Source: Leifsonia sp. 71-9 (GTDB taxonomy: Bacteria > Actinomycetota > Actinomycetes > Actinomycetales > Microbacteriaceae). Taken from it: 64,000 bases of DNA. Where the stretch lies: assembly GCF_001898805.1 (NCBI RefSeq), contig NZ_MKVJ01000018.1, positions 1 through 64,000 on the forward strand. The letters are read 5' to 3'. The notes beneath the pieces were generated by a model. The model was not told the origin of the DNA, did not search any database, and saw only the letters and a program-made list of their open reading frames with translations. The translations under genes were made by a program, and so were the position numbers. Below are positions 1 through 8,871 of the stretch, one piece after another. Position 1 is the first letter of the stretch. Each line of letters starts with the position of its first letter.

Positions 1-48
1 GCTGATGACCCCGGTCCCGCCGACGAAGAGTGTCCGTGTTGCCGCCAT
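1..48 (-). CDS. NAD-dependent epimerase/dehydratase, N-terminal fragment
   Basis: Only the first 16 residues are inside the window, on the minus strand from an ATG at 48. They read MAATRTLFVGGTGVIS, which is the opening beta strand and glycine-rich NAD(P)-binding loop (GGTGVIS) of extended short-chain dehydrogenases. This form of the loop is typical of NAD-dependent epimerase/reductase proteins. An AGGAGA ribosome binding site lies about 6 nt upstream of the ATG. The gene is divergent from the mechanosensitive channel gene. Substrate cannot be inferred from this fragment. Confidence 0.6.
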   Translation of the reverse strand, partial: MAATRTLFVGGTGVIS

Positions 49-164
49 GCCTGTCTCCTGCTCCCTCGCCGACCGACCGATTCCCCCGAAGCCCTCAGCG
101 TAGCGCGGCCCGGGCGTACACTCCACGGCACCCCCGTCCCGATCCCGAAGGAGCTCCTCCCGTC

Positions 165-1367
165 GTGTCCGCCCTCCGAACCTGGCCAGGACTCGCGGTC
201 GCGTGCGTCGTCGCCGTCGTGCTCGCGATCGTCGTCACCGCCATCGTCGGCGCCGTCCTGCGGGCGGTCGCCCGCCGGCGCACCTGGCCCGAACTGCTGG
301 TCAGGAACGCGCGCGTGCCGTTCCGCCTCTTCCTGCTCGTCGCCGTGCTCTGGATCGCCATCGCGGTCGCCCTGCCGCCGGAGGTCCCCGCGGGCTGGCA
401 GCAGGGCATCCAGCACACCATGCTGATCCTGTCCATCGTCACCGGCGTCTGGTTCGCCGCGGCGATGGTGGTCTTCGTGGAGGACCTCGGCCTCGCCCGC
501 TACCGGCTCGACGTGCCGGACAACCGGTACGCGCGAAAGGTGCGCACGCAGGTGCTGATCCTGCGGCGCCTCACCGTGGTCGCGGCGGTGGTCATCGGCC
601 TGGGGGCGGTGCTGCTCACGTTCCCGGCGCTGCAGGCGGCCGGTGCGAGCCTGCTGGCCTCCGCCGGCGTCATCGGCATCATCGCCGGTGTCGCGGCGCA
701 GTCGAGCCTCGCCAACCTGTTCGCGGGCATCCAGTTGGCCTTCAGCGACGCCATCCGCCTCGACGACGTCGTGGTGGTCGAGCAGCAGTGGGGGACGATC
801 GAGGAGATCACGCTCACCTACGTCGTCGTGCACGTGTGGGACGACCGTCGGCTCGTGCTGCCGTCGACCTACTTCACCACGAAACCGTTCGAGAACTGGA
901 CGCGCCAGCACAGCGAACTGCTCGGCTCCGTCGAGTTCGACCTCGACTGGCGGGTGTCACCGGCGGGGATGCGGTCCGAGCTCAACCGCATCCTGGCCGC
1001 CACCGACCTGTGGGACGGCCGGACGGGCGTGCTGCAGGTGACGGACGCGGTCGCCGGCTGGGTGCGAGTGCGGGTGCTCGTCACCGCCAAGGACGCTCCG
1101 ACCCTGTTCGACCTGCGCTGCCTCGTCCGCGAGCGTCTCGTCGACTGGATGCAGCGGTACGCGCCGGCGTCGCTCCCGCGCTCGCGCGTCGAGCTGGTGG
1201 AGCCTCCCGCGCCCACCGTCCCGACCGCGCGCGCCCAGTCGCAGTCGCACGACGAGGCCCGGCTCTTCGGCGGTTCGCCCGAGAAGGAGCAGCGCGGCGC
1301 GCAGTTCACCGAGGCGATCCCGGTGGTTCAGCAGGACGCGGAGGGGGAGGAGCAGGCCCGGCCGTGA
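165..1367 (+). CDS. MscS-family mechanosensitive ion channel
   Basis: Small-conductance mechanosensitive channel family protein of about 400 aa, an inner-membrane pore expected to release solutes on osmotic downshock. The N-terminal half holds about five hydrophobic segments. The last is the Gly/Ala-rich pore helix (GASLLASAGVIGIIAGVAAQ) followed by SSLANLFAGIQLAFSDAIRL, the junction to the beta domain. The beta domain contains WGTIEEITLTYV and RLVLPSTYF. The last 60 or so residues look disordered. I chose the GTG at 165 because GAAGGAG sits 11-17 nt upstream and residues before it look like translated non-coding DNA. Family membership is clear; gating properties cannot be read from sequence. 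Confidence 0.85.
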   Translation: MSALRTWPGLAVACVVAVVLAIVVTAIVGAVLRAVARRRTWPELLVRNARVPFRLFLLVAVLWIAIAVALPPEVPAGWQQGIQHTMLILSIVTGVWFAAAMVVFVEDLGLARYRLDVPDNRYARKVRTQVLILRRLTVVAAVVIGLGAVLLTFPALQAAGASLLASAGVIGIIAGVAAQSSLANLFAGIQLAFSDAIRLDDVVVVEQQWGTIEEITLTYVVVHVWDDRRLVLPSTYFTTKPFENWTRQHSELLGSVEFDLDWRVSPAGMRSELNRILAATDLWDGRTGVLQVTDAVAGWVRVRVLVTAKDAPTLFDLRCLVRERLVDWMQRYAPASLPRSRVELVEPPAPTVPTARAQSQSHDEARLFGGSPEKEQRGAQFTEAIPVVQQDAEGEEQARP

Positions 1368-1406
1368 GGACGCCTGGGGGACGTCGGCTCTCACGGCCGG
1401 CGTCGC

Positions 1407-2132
1407 TCAGCCGAGGGATTCCGCGGCGGCGACGATCACCCCGGTGACGACATCCGGCGCTGCGAGCATGGAGACGTGTCCGGCAGGGGTTTCCACGATC
1501 GTGGAGCCGGCGCGTTCGGCCATGCGGCGCTGGGCCGCGGGAGGGATGATGCGGTCTTCGGTGCCGACGAGCGCCCAGCTCGGCAGCTGACGCCAGGCGG
1601 GAGGGCCGGCGGGCCCGACGTTGGCGGCCAGCGCGATGGGGCGCTGGGTCGCGAACACGAGTTCGCGGACGGCGGGGTCGAGGTCCTGCGCGAACGAGTC
1701 GTGGACGGTGCTCGCCTTCAGGTACGCGTCCGCGTCGCCCTCCGGGGCTCCCGGGTAGCCGACGACGTCGAGCACGGCGGTCGGATCGGGCACGTCGAGC
1801 GCGGATCCCGTGCCGGCGAGCAGGCCGACCACGTTCTCCCCGTCGTCGGGCAGGAACGCGTCGACGTAGACGAGGGCGCGCACATCGCCGCCGCCGAGCG
1901 CGGCACCGCTGATGACGGCGCCGCCGTACGAGTGACCGGCGAGGACCACGGGTCCGCTGGTGCGCTGGGCGACGGCGGAGGCCACGTAGGCGGCGTCCCC
2001 GGCGATGCCGCGCAGGAGGTTCGGGACGGTGAGCACGGTGAAGTCGCGCTCACGCAGCGCCGTGATGACGGGGTTCCAGCTGGACGCGTCGGCCCAGGCT
2101 CCATGGACGAGGACGATGGTGGGGAGTGACAC
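1407..2132 (-). CDS. alpha/beta hydrolase
   Basis: Cytoplasmic alpha/beta hydrolase of about 241 aa in the small-esterase group. It opens with the strand and oxyanion segment TIVLVHGAWADASSW. It carries the nucleophile elbow GHSYGG (Ser near residue 71), an acid-bearing segment VGTEDRIIPP, and a late histidine in TPAGHVSML, completing a Ser-Asp/Glu-His triad. No signal peptide is seen. The start is the GTG at 2132, preceded by GGAAGGAA on the minus strand; upstream in-frame residues are not family-like. It is divergent from msrB. The substrate is unknown; relatives are often annotated as esterases or pyrethroid-hydrolase-like proteins. Confidence 0.8.
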   Translation of the reverse strand: MSLPTIVLVHGAWADASSWNPVITALRERDFTVLTVPNLLRGIAGDAAYVASAVAQRTSGPVVLAGHSYGGAVISGAALGGGDVRALVYVDAFLPDDGENVVGLLAGTGSALDVPDPTAVLDVVGYPGAPEGDADAYLKASTVHDSFAQDLDPAVRELVFATQRPIALAANVGPAGPPAWRQLPSWALVGTEDRIIPPAAQRRMAERAGSTIVETPAGHVSMLAAPDVVTGVIVAAAESLG

Positions 2133-2344
2133 GGGGTTCCTTCCGTAGTGCCGTACCGGGACGAGGCAGTGGGGTCGTGCGGGAGAGGCGGTGGAACAGC
2201 CACAGAGTAGGGGACCGGTCCGCGCGCGGCTAGCCCCGCGACCGCTCACAGCGAAGACTCAGCATCAGTGGGACCAACCAGCGCCCCTGCGCTGTTCTCC
2301 TCAGTGCGGGCCGCAGCAGGCGGCAACCGCACCGAGGAGGAATC

Positions 2345-2806
2345 GTGACACAGGAGAACGTGACACCGCGCTACACCAAGGACCCGGATGCGATCGGGCG
2401 CCTCACCAAGCGGCAGTACGCCGTGACCCAGGAGGCGGCGACCGAGCCCGCCTTCCGCAACGAGTTCTGGAACAACCACGAGGACGGCATCTACGTCGAC
2501 GTCGTCTCGGGCGAGCCGCTGTTCTCGTCCACCGACAAGTTCGACAGCGGATCGGGCTGGCCGAGCTTCACCCGGCCGATCGAGTCCGCCGAGATCATCG
2601 AGAACACCGACCGCACGTTCGGGATGCGCCGCACCGAGGTCCGCTCCGGCCAGGCCGACAGCCACCTGGGGCATCTGTTCGACGACGGTCCCATCGCCGA
2701 GGGCGGCATGCGCTACTGCATCAACTCCGCCGCGCTCCGCTTCGTCCCGCTCGCCGAGCTGGAGCAGCAGGGCTACGGCGTCTACCGCCGGCTTTTCGAG
2801 AAGTAA
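2345..2806 (+). CDS. msrB: peptide-methionine (R)-S-oxide reductase MsrB
   Basis: Reduces the R epimer of methionine sulfoxide in proteins using thioredoxin. The 153-aa protein contains the MsrB core: [28 protein letters not shown] and the catalytic-cysteine segment [12 protein letters not shown]. Two features differ from the classical enzyme. The paired CxxC zinc ligands are missing (VDVVSG in place of the first pair), and the position usually carrying the resolving Cys in SGCGWPSF is Ser. Both substitutions occur in known members. The GTG start at 2345 has a GAGGAGG ribosome binding site. msrA follows 14 nt downstream, so the two epimer-specific repair enzymes are co-transcribed. Confidence 0.93.
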   Translation: MTQENVTPRYTKDPDAIGRLTKRQYAVTQEAATEPAFRNEFWNNHEDGIYVDVVSGEPLFSSTDKFDSGSGWPSFTRPIESAEIIENTDRTFGMRRTEVRSGQADSHLGHLFDDGPIAEGGMRYCINSAALRFVPLAELEQQGYGVYRRLFEK

Positions 2807-2820
2807 AGGAGAACGAACGA

Positions 2821-3336
2821 ATGACGACAGAGAAGGCGATCCTCGCCGGAGGCTGCTTCTGGGGCATGCAGGATCTGATCCGCAAGCGCCCGGGAGTCAC
2901 CGGCACCCGCGTCGGGTACACCGGCGGCGACGTGCCGAACGCCACCTACCGCAACCACGGCACCCACGCCGAGGCGATCGAGATCGAGTACGACCCCGAG
3001 CGCACCTCCTACCGTGAGCTGCTGGAGTTCTTCTTCCAGATCCACGACCCCTCGACGAAGAACCGCCAGGGCAACGACGTGGGCACCAGCTACCGGTCGG
3101 CGATCTACTACACCGACGACGAGCAGCGCCGCGTCGCGGAGGACACCATCGCCGACGTCGACGCCTCCGGGCTCTGGCCCGCGAAGGTCGTCACCGAGGT
3201 GGAGGCCGCCGGGCCGTTCTGGGAGGCCGAGCCCGAGCACCAGGACTACCTGGAGCGCATCCCGTGGGGCTACACCTGCCACTTCGCGCGCCCGGGCTGG
3301 GTGCTCCCGAAGCGGTCGGAGTCGCTCGCGAGCTGA
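2821..3336 (+). CDS. msrA: peptide-methionine (S)-S-oxide reductase MsrA
   Basis: Reduces the S epimer of methionine sulfoxide, free or in proteins, complementing MsrB encoded immediately upstream. The 171-aa protein has the diagnostic GGCFWGM active site with the catalytic Cys at residue 12, then RVGYTGGD and [11 protein letters not shown], and the segment [20 protein letters not shown] typical of the family. The ATG at 2821 is preceded by AAAGGAGA 9 nt upstream. The transcript probably ends at the hairpin at 3347-3378. Confidence 0.95.
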   Translation: MTTEKAILAGGCFWGMQDLIRKRPGVTGTRVGYTGGDVPNATYRNHGTHAEAIEIEYDPERTSYRELLEFFFQIHDPSTKNRQGNDVGTSYRSAIYYTDDEQRRVAEDTIADVDASGLWPAKVVTEVEAAGPFWEAEPEHQDYLERIPWGYTCHFARPGWVLPKRSESLAS

Positions 3337-3346
3337 TGACCGGATC

Positions 3347-3378
3347 ACGAGGGGTGCGTTGCGAGACGCGCCCCTCGT
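3347..3378. terminator. bidirectional terminator between msrA and rlmC
   Basis: A 13-bp inverted repeat, ACGAGGGGTGCGT at 3347-3359 and ACGCGCCCCTCGT at 3366-3378, with a single G-T pair and a 6-nt loop. It lies between two convergent genes. There is no long U-tract, as is common in high-GC actinomycetes. Confidence 0.75.
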
Positions 3379-3394
3379 TGCGTGCGTGCGCCCG

Positions 3395-4519
3395 TCAGGC
3401 GCGTTCGAGCAGGACCGCCACCTCCAGGTGGCCGGTCTGCGGGAACATGTCGAGCACGCGGCCGGTGCGGATGCGGTAGGACGGCATGCGGGCCAGGTCG
3501 GTCGCGAGGCTCTTCGGGTTGCAGCTGGAGTACACGACGTGCGGGATGTCGGAGCCCTCGAGCCAGTCGGCCAGCTCCGTGCCGATGCCGCGCCGCGGCG
3601 GGTTCACGATCACCAGCTCCGGAGCCGTCTTCGCCCGCAGCGCGAACGCGGTCGCGTCTTCCGCGCGGAACGCGAGCTGGGGGAGGCCCGCCGCCGCGGC
3701 CGTCGAGCGTGCGCTCTTCACCGCCTCCCGGCTCGTCTCCACGCCGACCACGCGCCGCCCGGGCGCCGCGCAGTGCAGCGCGAATCCGCCCACTCCGCAG
3801 TACAGGTCCCAGACGCTCGCCGGCGACACCTCGTCGACCCACGCGCTCACCTGGCCGTACAGCTCCTCGGCCACCGCCGTGTTCGTCTGGAAGAAGCTCT
3901 GCGGACGCAAGCGCAGGGGGACCCCGCCGACCCGCATCACCAGCGACGCGTCCGGCGTCAGCACGATCTCCCGGTCGCCCTCGACCACCGCCTTGTGCTC
4001 GGACTGGATGTTGGCCGACACCACGCGTGTGTTCGGCAGCTCCACGAGCAGCGAGGGCAGCTCGCGCCGGATGCGCGCGACCGCCGACTCGTCCCGCAGC
4101 ACGAACCGGATCATCAGCTCGTCGTCGGGGGAGAGGGTGACGAGCACGTACTTCAGCTCCCCGCGCCGTTCCGGCACGCTGTAGGGGACCAGCCGCGCGC
4201 GCGTGATGAACCGGGCGAGCACCGGCAGGGCGGCGCGCACCCCCGGCGCGCAGATCCCGCACTCCTGCAGGTCGACGCCCCGGCCGCGCTCGTCCAGGAT
4301 GCCGATCGTCGGCTGCTCCAGCGTGCCGCCGACCACCATCTTCGCCTTGTTGCGGTACCCGGACTCCGCACTAGCGACCGGCGGCAGCCACGCGGCGTCC
4401 CCGAAGGGCGCCAGCAGCACACGGGCCGACCGATCCTTCTCCGCCAGCTGCTCGGCGTACGGCACACCCATCAGCGTGCACGACCGGCACACGCCGGCAT
4501 CGAAGTACGAGCAGTCCAT
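3395..4519 (-). CDS. rlmC: 23S rRNA (uracil-C5)-methyltransferase, RlmC/RumB type
   Basis: TrmA/RumA-family S-adenosylmethionine methyltransferase of 374 aa that converts a 23S rRNA uridine (U747 in E. coli numbering for RlmC) to 5-methyluridine. The N-terminus MDCSYFDAGVCRSC plus a later CGIC supplies the four cysteines for a 4Fe-4S cluster. The SAM-binding motif is WDLYCGVGGFALH. The catalytic region is NPPRRGIG followed by the nucleophile segment YSSCNPKSLA. The N-terminal TRAM domain of RlmD is absent, which favours RlmC over RlmD. It is convergent with msrA and shares a terminator with it. Confidence 0.88.
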   Translation of the reverse strand: MDCSYFDAGVCRSCTLMGVPYAEQLAEKDRSARVLLAPFGDAAWLPPVASAESGYRNKAKMVVGGTLEQPTIGILDERGRGVDLQECGICAPGVRAALPVLARFITRARLVPYSVPERRGELKYVLVTLSPDDELMIRFVLRDESAVARIRRELPSLLVELPNTRVVSANIQSEHKAVVEGDREIVLTPDASLVMRVGGVPLRLRPQSFFQTNTAVAEELYGQVSAWVDEVSPASVWDLYCGVGGFALHCAAPGRRVVGVETSREAVKSARSTAAAAGLPQLAFRAEDATAFALRAKTAPELVIVNPPRRGIGTELADWLEGSDIPHVVYSSCNPKSLATDLARMPSYRIRTGRVLDMFPQTGHLEVAVLLERA

Positions 4520-4568
4520 GACCGGTCAATGGTACGCGGTCACGGCCGGGCGGAGTCGCCCGCGCTGC

Positions 4569-5354
4569 TCAGCCGGGCTCTGACCCGGCTGCCGCCTCTT
4601 CCACGCGTCGTATCGCCGCGCGCGGGTCGCCGCCGAGCAGGTGTCGCCGAGCGGGATCGTGCAGGAAGTACCGGACGATCGGCGCGACCACGTTCGGATC
4701 GGAGCCGATCCAGTACGGCGCGATGCGAATCCGTTCGCCCGATGTGGTCGTGAGGAGGAGGTGAGCGCCGCGCAGGTCGACGACACCGACCGTCGCCACC
4801 TCGTCCCAGGTCAGGCGAATACGTCCGGCCCCTCGCGTTCCGGAGACGCCGTGCTCGGTCAGCGTGAGGCCGGCCGGGATCCGGAGGATCCACACCTCGT
4901 GTGCGACGACGCCCACCCCCACGAGGCCGATCCCCAGGACGTACCAGCGCTCGACGTCGACCGGCCCCGCGGAGGGGATCGCCAGGTACCGGAGGATGAG
5001 GAAGGCGACGGCGGGCGCGAGCAGGAGAAGCCCCAGCACGAGGAACGTCGAGCGCACGGCGCGCGTCGGAGTGAATCGAACGCCTCCGGGCGACGGATCG
5101 ATCCGGATCGAGCGCGGGGATGTCGACTCCATCACTCCACGGAGCCCGACTCCGCACCCCAGAACCGCGACCGCCAGCAATCCCGTGCCCACCTGGAGCG
5201 CGACGCTCTCGGCGACGAACGCGACCACGGCGATGACGGCGGCTGCGAGCACGAAGAACGCGGTCACGCCCAGCGGGCTGTAGCCGCGTGGACGGATCGT
5301 CACGCCGGACGCCCCCTGCGTGGCCAGACGAGGACGGAGGACGGACATCGACAT
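4569..5354 (-). CDS. hypothetical membrane protein with PH-like cytosolic tail
   Basis: I do not recognise this protein of about 261 aa. It has two hydrophobic hairpins near the N-terminus (LGVTAFFVLAAAVIAVVAFV and ALQVGTGLLAVAVLG) and two more near the middle (FLVLGLLLLAPAVAFLIL and WYVLGIGLVGVGVV). A beta-rich cytosolic segment follows (LTLTEHGVSGTRGAGRIRLT, VATVGVVDLRGAHLLLTT) that looks like the PH-like domain of small actinobacterial membrane proteins. The start is the ATG at 5354 or, equally well spaced from the GGGGGG ribosome site, the ATG at 5348. It precedes rlmC on the same strand by 49 nt. Confidence 0.6.
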   Translation of the reverse strand: MSMSVLRPRLATQGASGVTIRPRGYSPLGVTAFFVLAAAVIAVVAFVAESVALQVGTGLLAVAVLGCGVGLRGVMESTSPRSIRIDPSPGGVRFTPTRAVRSTFLVLGLLLLAPAVAFLILRYLAIPSAGPVDVERWYVLGIGLVGVGVVAHEVWILRIPAGLTLTEHGVSGTRGAGRIRLTWDEVATVGVVDLRGAHLLLTTTSGERIRIAPYWIGSDPNVVAPIVRYFLHDPARRHLLGGDPRAAIRRVEEAAAGSEPG

Positions 5355-5412
5355 TCCCCCCGTGCTGTGCGTGTTCGACTCGGATTCAGACACTACCAAT
5401 CGGTCCCCGCAC

Positions 5413-5454
5413 ACGACGAAGGCCCCTCTCCCGCAGGAGAGGGGCCTTCGTCGT
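5413..5454. terminator. terminator of tRNA-Arg
   Basis: A perfect 19-bp hairpin (arms 5413-5431 and 5436-5454, loop CGCA). It begins 8 nt past the 3' end of the minus-strand tRNA gene, so it is best read as that gene's intrinsic terminator. It is the longest perfect hairpin I found in the window. Confidence 0.85.
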
Positions 5455-5461
5455 GTTCCGG

Positions 5462-5534
5462 TGCCCCCAGTAGGATTTGAACCTACGGCCTTCTGCTCCG
5501 GAGGCAGACGCTCTATCCCCTGAGCTATGGGGGC
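5462..5534 (-). tRNA. tRNA-Arg (anticodon CCG)
   Basis: A 73-nt cloverleaf on the minus strand. The acceptor 5' strand GCCCCCA pairs with TGGGGGC near the 3' end, with discriminator A. The D-arm contains TAGCTCAGGGGATAGAGC. The anticodon arm is TCTGC-CTCCGGA-GCAGA, giving anticodon CCG, which reads CGG. The T-arm has GTAGGTTCAAATCCTAC. The terminal CCA is not encoded. A 19-bp terminator hairpin follows at once. Confidence 0.96.
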
Positions 5535-5574
5535 CAGGAGTGCCCGTCCAGGCTAGCATCACTTTTCCGTCGCG

Positions 5575-5594
5575 CTCGCACAGCCGGGTGCGAG
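5575..5594. terminator. possible terminator after the lipoprotein gene
   Basis: A perfect 7-bp hairpin (CTCGCAC / GTGCGAG, 6-nt loop) 19 nt past the stop of the minus-strand lipoprotein gene and before tRNA-Arg. No U-tract follows directly. Confidence 0.45.
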
Positions 5595-5612
5595 TGCCGG
5601 CGGCCGTGTGGG

Positions 5613-6224
5613 TCAGCCGGCGGGCAGGTTCCCCAGCACGTTCTCCATGAGCGGTGCGGCGTCGCCGGGCTCGAAGAAGGCGGTGGATTCGGCGACGATC
5701 CAGAAGGCGCCGCGGAAGATCTGCACCTGTCCGGAGTCGCCGGTCTTGAAGTAGCCCTCGATGGGCGGGGCGCCGTAGGTCGGGACGGGCTGCGCGTCGG
5801 TGATCGCGGCGTTCTTGAGCGCGTCGAGCTGGCTCGCCGGCGGCTGGGCGACGGCGATCTGGATGACGTCGCCGCTGGTCTGGTTGAGCCAGGAGCAGGT
5901 GGCGCCCTGCCAGTCGGCGACCTTCTTCTCGAGGCTGCCGTCCTTGGGCTTGTAGTCGGGGTTGGGGCCGAAGTTGGGGTTGTAGGCGTACAGCTGGTCG
6001 GCGGTGACGATCTGGTCGCAGGTGAGCGTGACGGGGGTGGCCGGCTCGGTGGGCGTCGGCGTGGGCGTGGCCGACGGCTTGGTGGTGGCGGCCCCTCCGC
6101 CGGTGGTGGCCGTGGGGGAGGCGGACGGGCTCGCGGTCGGGGCGCAGCCGGCGAGCGCGAGCGCACCGGTCAGGGTCGCCGCGACGACGACGGCGCGGAG
6201 GGCGGATCGGGCGGAGTAGGGCAT
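5613..6224 (-). CDS. putative lipoprotein (DUF3558-like)
   Basis: A 203-aa exported lipoprotein. Residues 1-26 form a signal peptide ending in the lipobox LAGC with the lipidated Cys at position 27. A Ser/Thr/Pro/Ala-rich linker of about 40 residues follows, then a globular domain with two cysteines (LTCDQIVTADQLYAYNP and WQGATCSWLNQTSGDVIQIA), a spacing that suggests a disulfide. The layout resembles DUF3558-type actinobacterial cell-surface lipoproteins, but I cannot confirm the family. The start is the ATG at 6224; in-frame sequence upstream is antisense to argS and not genuine. It is divergent from argS. Confidence 0.75.
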   Translation of the reverse strand: MPYSARSALRAVVVAATLTGALALAGCAPTASPSASPTATTGGGAATTKPSATPTPTPTEPATPVTLTCDQIVTADQLYAYNPNFGPNPDYKPKDGSLEKKVADWQGATCSWLNQTSGDVIQIAVAQPPASQLDALKNAAITDAQPVPTYGAPPIEGYFKTGDSGQVQIFRGAFWIVAESTAFFEPGDAAPLMENVLGNLPAG

Positions 6225-6351
6225 GGTGGCGCTCGGTCTTCCGTGTCGGCGTGTACGTCCCGTCGAGACTATCAAGCGGTCGCGCGGCGCTCCCCGCCGG
6301 GACGGCACGGCCGCCCGCTTCGTTAGGGAATCGATGCCTTCCCGCGCCCGG

Positions 6352-6365
6352 TAGAATCGGTCCTC
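6352..6365 (+). promoter_or_regulatory. -10 box of a leaderless argS promoter
   Basis: TAGAAT at 6352-6357 is followed by only 8 nt before the argS ATG at 6366. This spacing puts the transcription start at or next to the start codon, and no ribosome binding site is present. A -35 match is weak. Confidence 0.55.
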
Positions 6366-8054
6366 ATGACTCCCGCAGACCTCTCCGCCGCCCTGCTCGA
6401 CATCGTGACCGCGGTCGTCGACCGGCGCCGAGCGGAGGGTGCCGACCTCGGCGAGCTGACGATCACCCTCGACGACGTGCCCCTCGAGCGGCCGAAGAAC
6501 CGCGAGCACGGGGACTGGGCGTCCAACGTCGCCATGCGCCTGGCCAAGAAGGTGGGCGCGAACCCGCGGGAGCTCGCGACCGAGATCGCCGAGGCCGCGG
6601 CCTCCATCGACGGCGTCGCCTCGGCCGAGATCGCCGGCCCCGGCTTCATCAACTTCCGTCTCGACGCGGCCGCCGCCGGCCAGCTGGCGCAGACGATCCT
6701 GGAGGCCGGCGAAGCGTACGGGCGCAGCGACGTCTACCACGGCCTGCTCGTGAACCTGGAGTTCGTCTCCGCCAACCCGACCGGCCCGATCCACATGGGC
6801 GGCGCCCGCTGGGCCGCGGTGGGCGACAGCCTCGCGCGCATCCTGCAGGCCGCGGGTGCCGACGTCACGCGCGAGTACTACTTCAACGACCACGGCTCGC
6901 AGATCGACCGCTTCGCGCGGAGCCTGCTCGCCGCCTACCTCGGCGAGCCGACGCCCGAGGACGGCTACGGCGGCGCCTACATCGGCGAGATCGCCGCGAC
7001 GGTGGCCGACGGCTTCGACGGCGACCTCGCCTCCCTCCCGCGCGACGAGCAGCAGGAGGTCTTCCGCTCGCGCGGGACGGCGCTCATGTTCGAGGAGATC
7101 AAGAACCGCCTGCACTCGTTCGGGGTCGACTTCGACGTCTTCTTCCACGAGGACTCGCTGCACGAGTCGGGCGCCGTCGAGCGCGCCATCCAGCGCCTCC
7201 GGGAGCAGGGCCACATCTTCGAGGCGGACGGCGCCATCTGGCTGCGCACCACGACCTTCGGCGACGACCGCGACCGCGTCATCATCCGTTCGAACGGCGA
7301 GCCCGCCTACATCTCCGGCGACCTCGGTTACTACCTCGACAAGCGCGAGCGCGGCTTCGAGCAGAACATCATCATGCTCGGCGCGGACCACCACGGCTAC
7401 ATCGGCCGCATGATGGCGATGACGGAGGCCTTCGGCGACGTGCCGAACGTCAACCTCCAGATCCTCATCGGGCAGATGGTGAACCTCGTCAAGGACGGCG
7501 AGCCGATGAAGATGTCCAAGCGCGCCGGCACGATCGTCACGCTCGACGACCTCGTCGACGCGGTGGGCGTCGACGCCGCCCGCTACTCGCTGGTCCGCTC
7601 GTCCACCGACTCGCAGCTCGACATCGACCTCGACCTGCTCAGCAAGCGCAGCAACGAGAACCCCGTCTACTACGTGCAGTACGCCCACGCGCGCACCTGC
7701 TCCGTCGCGGCCAACGCCGCGAAGGCGGGCGTGGACCGCAGCGTGTTCCGCCCGGAGCTGCTCACGCACGAGAGCGAGAGCGCGCTGCTCGGCGCGCTGC
7801 AGGAGTTCCCGCGCGTGGTGGCCCAGGCCGCCGAGCTGCGCGAGCCGCACCGCGTCGCCCGCTACATCGAGGAGGTCGCCGGGCTGTACCACGCGTGGTA
7901 CGCGGTCCGCGACGGCTCCACCCGCGTCATCCCCTTCGGCGAGGAGCCGGTCACCGACGCGCACCGCACCCGCCTCTGGCTGAACGACGCCACGGGCCAG
8001 GTCATCCGCAACGGCCTCGGGCTCGTGGGGGTGTCCGCTCCCGAGCGGATGTGA
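6366..8054 (+). CDS. argS: arginyl-tRNA synthetase
   Basis: Class I synthetase of 562 aa that charges tRNA-Arg with arginine using ATP. It contains the N-terminal Arg-tRNA recognition domain, the HIGH-type motif as HMGG at residues 143-146 inside [11 protein letters not shown], the segment [14 protein letters not shown], and the KMSKS-type motif KMSKR near residues 382-386. The C-terminal helical anticodon-binding domain contains [14 protein letters not shown] and HAWYAVRDG. Length is normal for the family. Translation appears leaderless. A tRNA-Arg gene lies about 0.9 kb away on the opposite strand. Confidence 0.97.
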   Translation: MTPADLSAALLDIVTAVVDRRRAEGADLGELTITLDDVPLERPKNREHGDWASNVAMRLAKKVGANPRELATEIAEAAASIDGVASAEIAGPGFINFRLDAAAAGQLAQTILEAGEAYGRSDVYHGLLVNLEFVSANPTGPIHMGGARWAAVGDSLARILQAAGADVTREYYFNDHGSQIDRFARSLLAAYLGEPTPEDGYGGAYIGEIAATVADGFDGDLASLPRDEQQEVFRSRGTALMFEEIKNRLHSFGVDFDVFFHEDSLHESGAVERAIQRLREQGHIFEADGAIWLRTTTFGDDRDRVIIRSNGEPAYISGDLGYYLDKRERGFEQNIIMLGADHHGYIGRMMAMTEAFGDVPNVNLQILIGQMVNLVKDGEPMKMSKRAGTIVTLDDLVDAVGVDAARYSLVRSSTDSQLDIDLDLLSKRSNENPVYYVQYAHARTCSVAANAAKAGVDRSVFRPELLTHESESALLGALQEFPRVVAQAAELREPHRVARYIEEVAGLYHAWYAVRDGSTRVIPFGEEPVTDAHRTRLWLNDATGQVIRNGLGLVGVSAPERM

Positions 8055-8058
8055 CCGG

Positions 8059-8871
8059 ATGAGCGAGCAGCCCACCCAGATCCTCCCCGACCCGGCGGCC
8101 ACGCCGGGCACGACGTCCGCACGCACGCGACGGCCCCGCTGGGTGCGGGTGCTGCTCTGGACCCTGATTCCGCTGGTCGTGCTGATCGTGCTGCTCGTCG
8201 TCGCCGACATCGCCGCGCGCGCGTACGCCGAGCAGCGGGTGTCGTCCGAGATCGAGAAGAGCCTGCCGGCGGAGATCTCCGGCGACGTGCACGTGCACAT
8301 CGGCGGGGTGTCGGTGCTGCAGCAGTACCTCGCCGGCACCTTCCAGCGCGTGGAGCTGGACGCGCCGGAGCTGACGGTCAAGGGGGCGCCGCTCAGCGCC
8401 TCCATCGTCGCGACGGGCGTTCCCACCGACTTCAGCAAGCCGATCTCGGCCGCGACGGGCACGCTCAGCATCTCGCAGGCGTCGCTCAACAAGCTGGTCA
8501 CGATCCCCGGTGCGACCGGCGACATCACCCTCGGCGACGGCGTCCTCGGTTACAAGGGGAGCATCGACCTGCTCGGCCTGCCGGTCGGCTACTCGGTCAC
8601 GGCGACGCCCAAGGCGGCCGGCAAGGAGGTGCTCCTCCAGCCGGACAAGGCGTCCCTCGACACGGGCTCCGGCGCCGACGTCAACCTCACCCGGCTGCTG
8701 CAGGCGCTCACCGACCAGGGCCCGTTCCCGGTCTGCGCCGCCCAGTACCTTCCCGACGGCGTCCAGGTCTCCGACATCGCGATCACCCCTGGCCACGCCA
8801 CCGTCACGCTGACGGCGCACGATTTCGTGATGGACGAGAAGTTCCTCGGCAGCAAGGGGAGCTGCACGTAA
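8059..8871 (+). CDS. LmeA-like phospholipid-binding protein (DUF2993)
   Basis: A 270-aa protein with a cytosolic N-terminus, a single membrane anchor (VLLWTLIPLVVLIVLLVVAD, residues about 32-51) and an extracytoplasmic DUF2993 domain. The domain has the usual features: a VSSEIEKSLPAEI segment, a repeated beta pattern (VHVHIGGVSVLQQYLAGTFQ, LSASIVATGVPTDF) and a late CAAQYLPDGVQVSDIAITPG segment. Mycobacterial LmeA acts in periplasmic mannolipid maturation. Whether this one does is inference. The ATG at 8059 lies 4 nt past the argS stop, so it is probably co-transcribed with argS. Confidence 0.75.
   Translation: MSEQPTQILPDPAATPGTTSARTRRPRWVRVLLWTLIPLVVLIVLLVVADIAARAYAEQRVSSEIEKSLPAEISGDVHVHIGGVSVLQQYLAGTFQRVELDAPELTVKGAPLSASIVATGVPTDFSKPISAATGTLSISQASLNKLVTIPGATGDITLGDGVLGYKGSIDLLGLPVGYSVTATPKAAGKEVLLQPDKASLDTGSGADVNLTRLLQALTDQGPFPVCAAQYLPDGVQVSDIAITPGHATVTLTAHDFVMDEKFLGSKGSCT

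Noticed and set aside
5613-8528. A 971-codon minus-strand frame across argS
   Set aside because: Only its last 203 codons form a sensible lipoprotein with signal peptide; the rest is antisense to argS and the LmeA-like gene.
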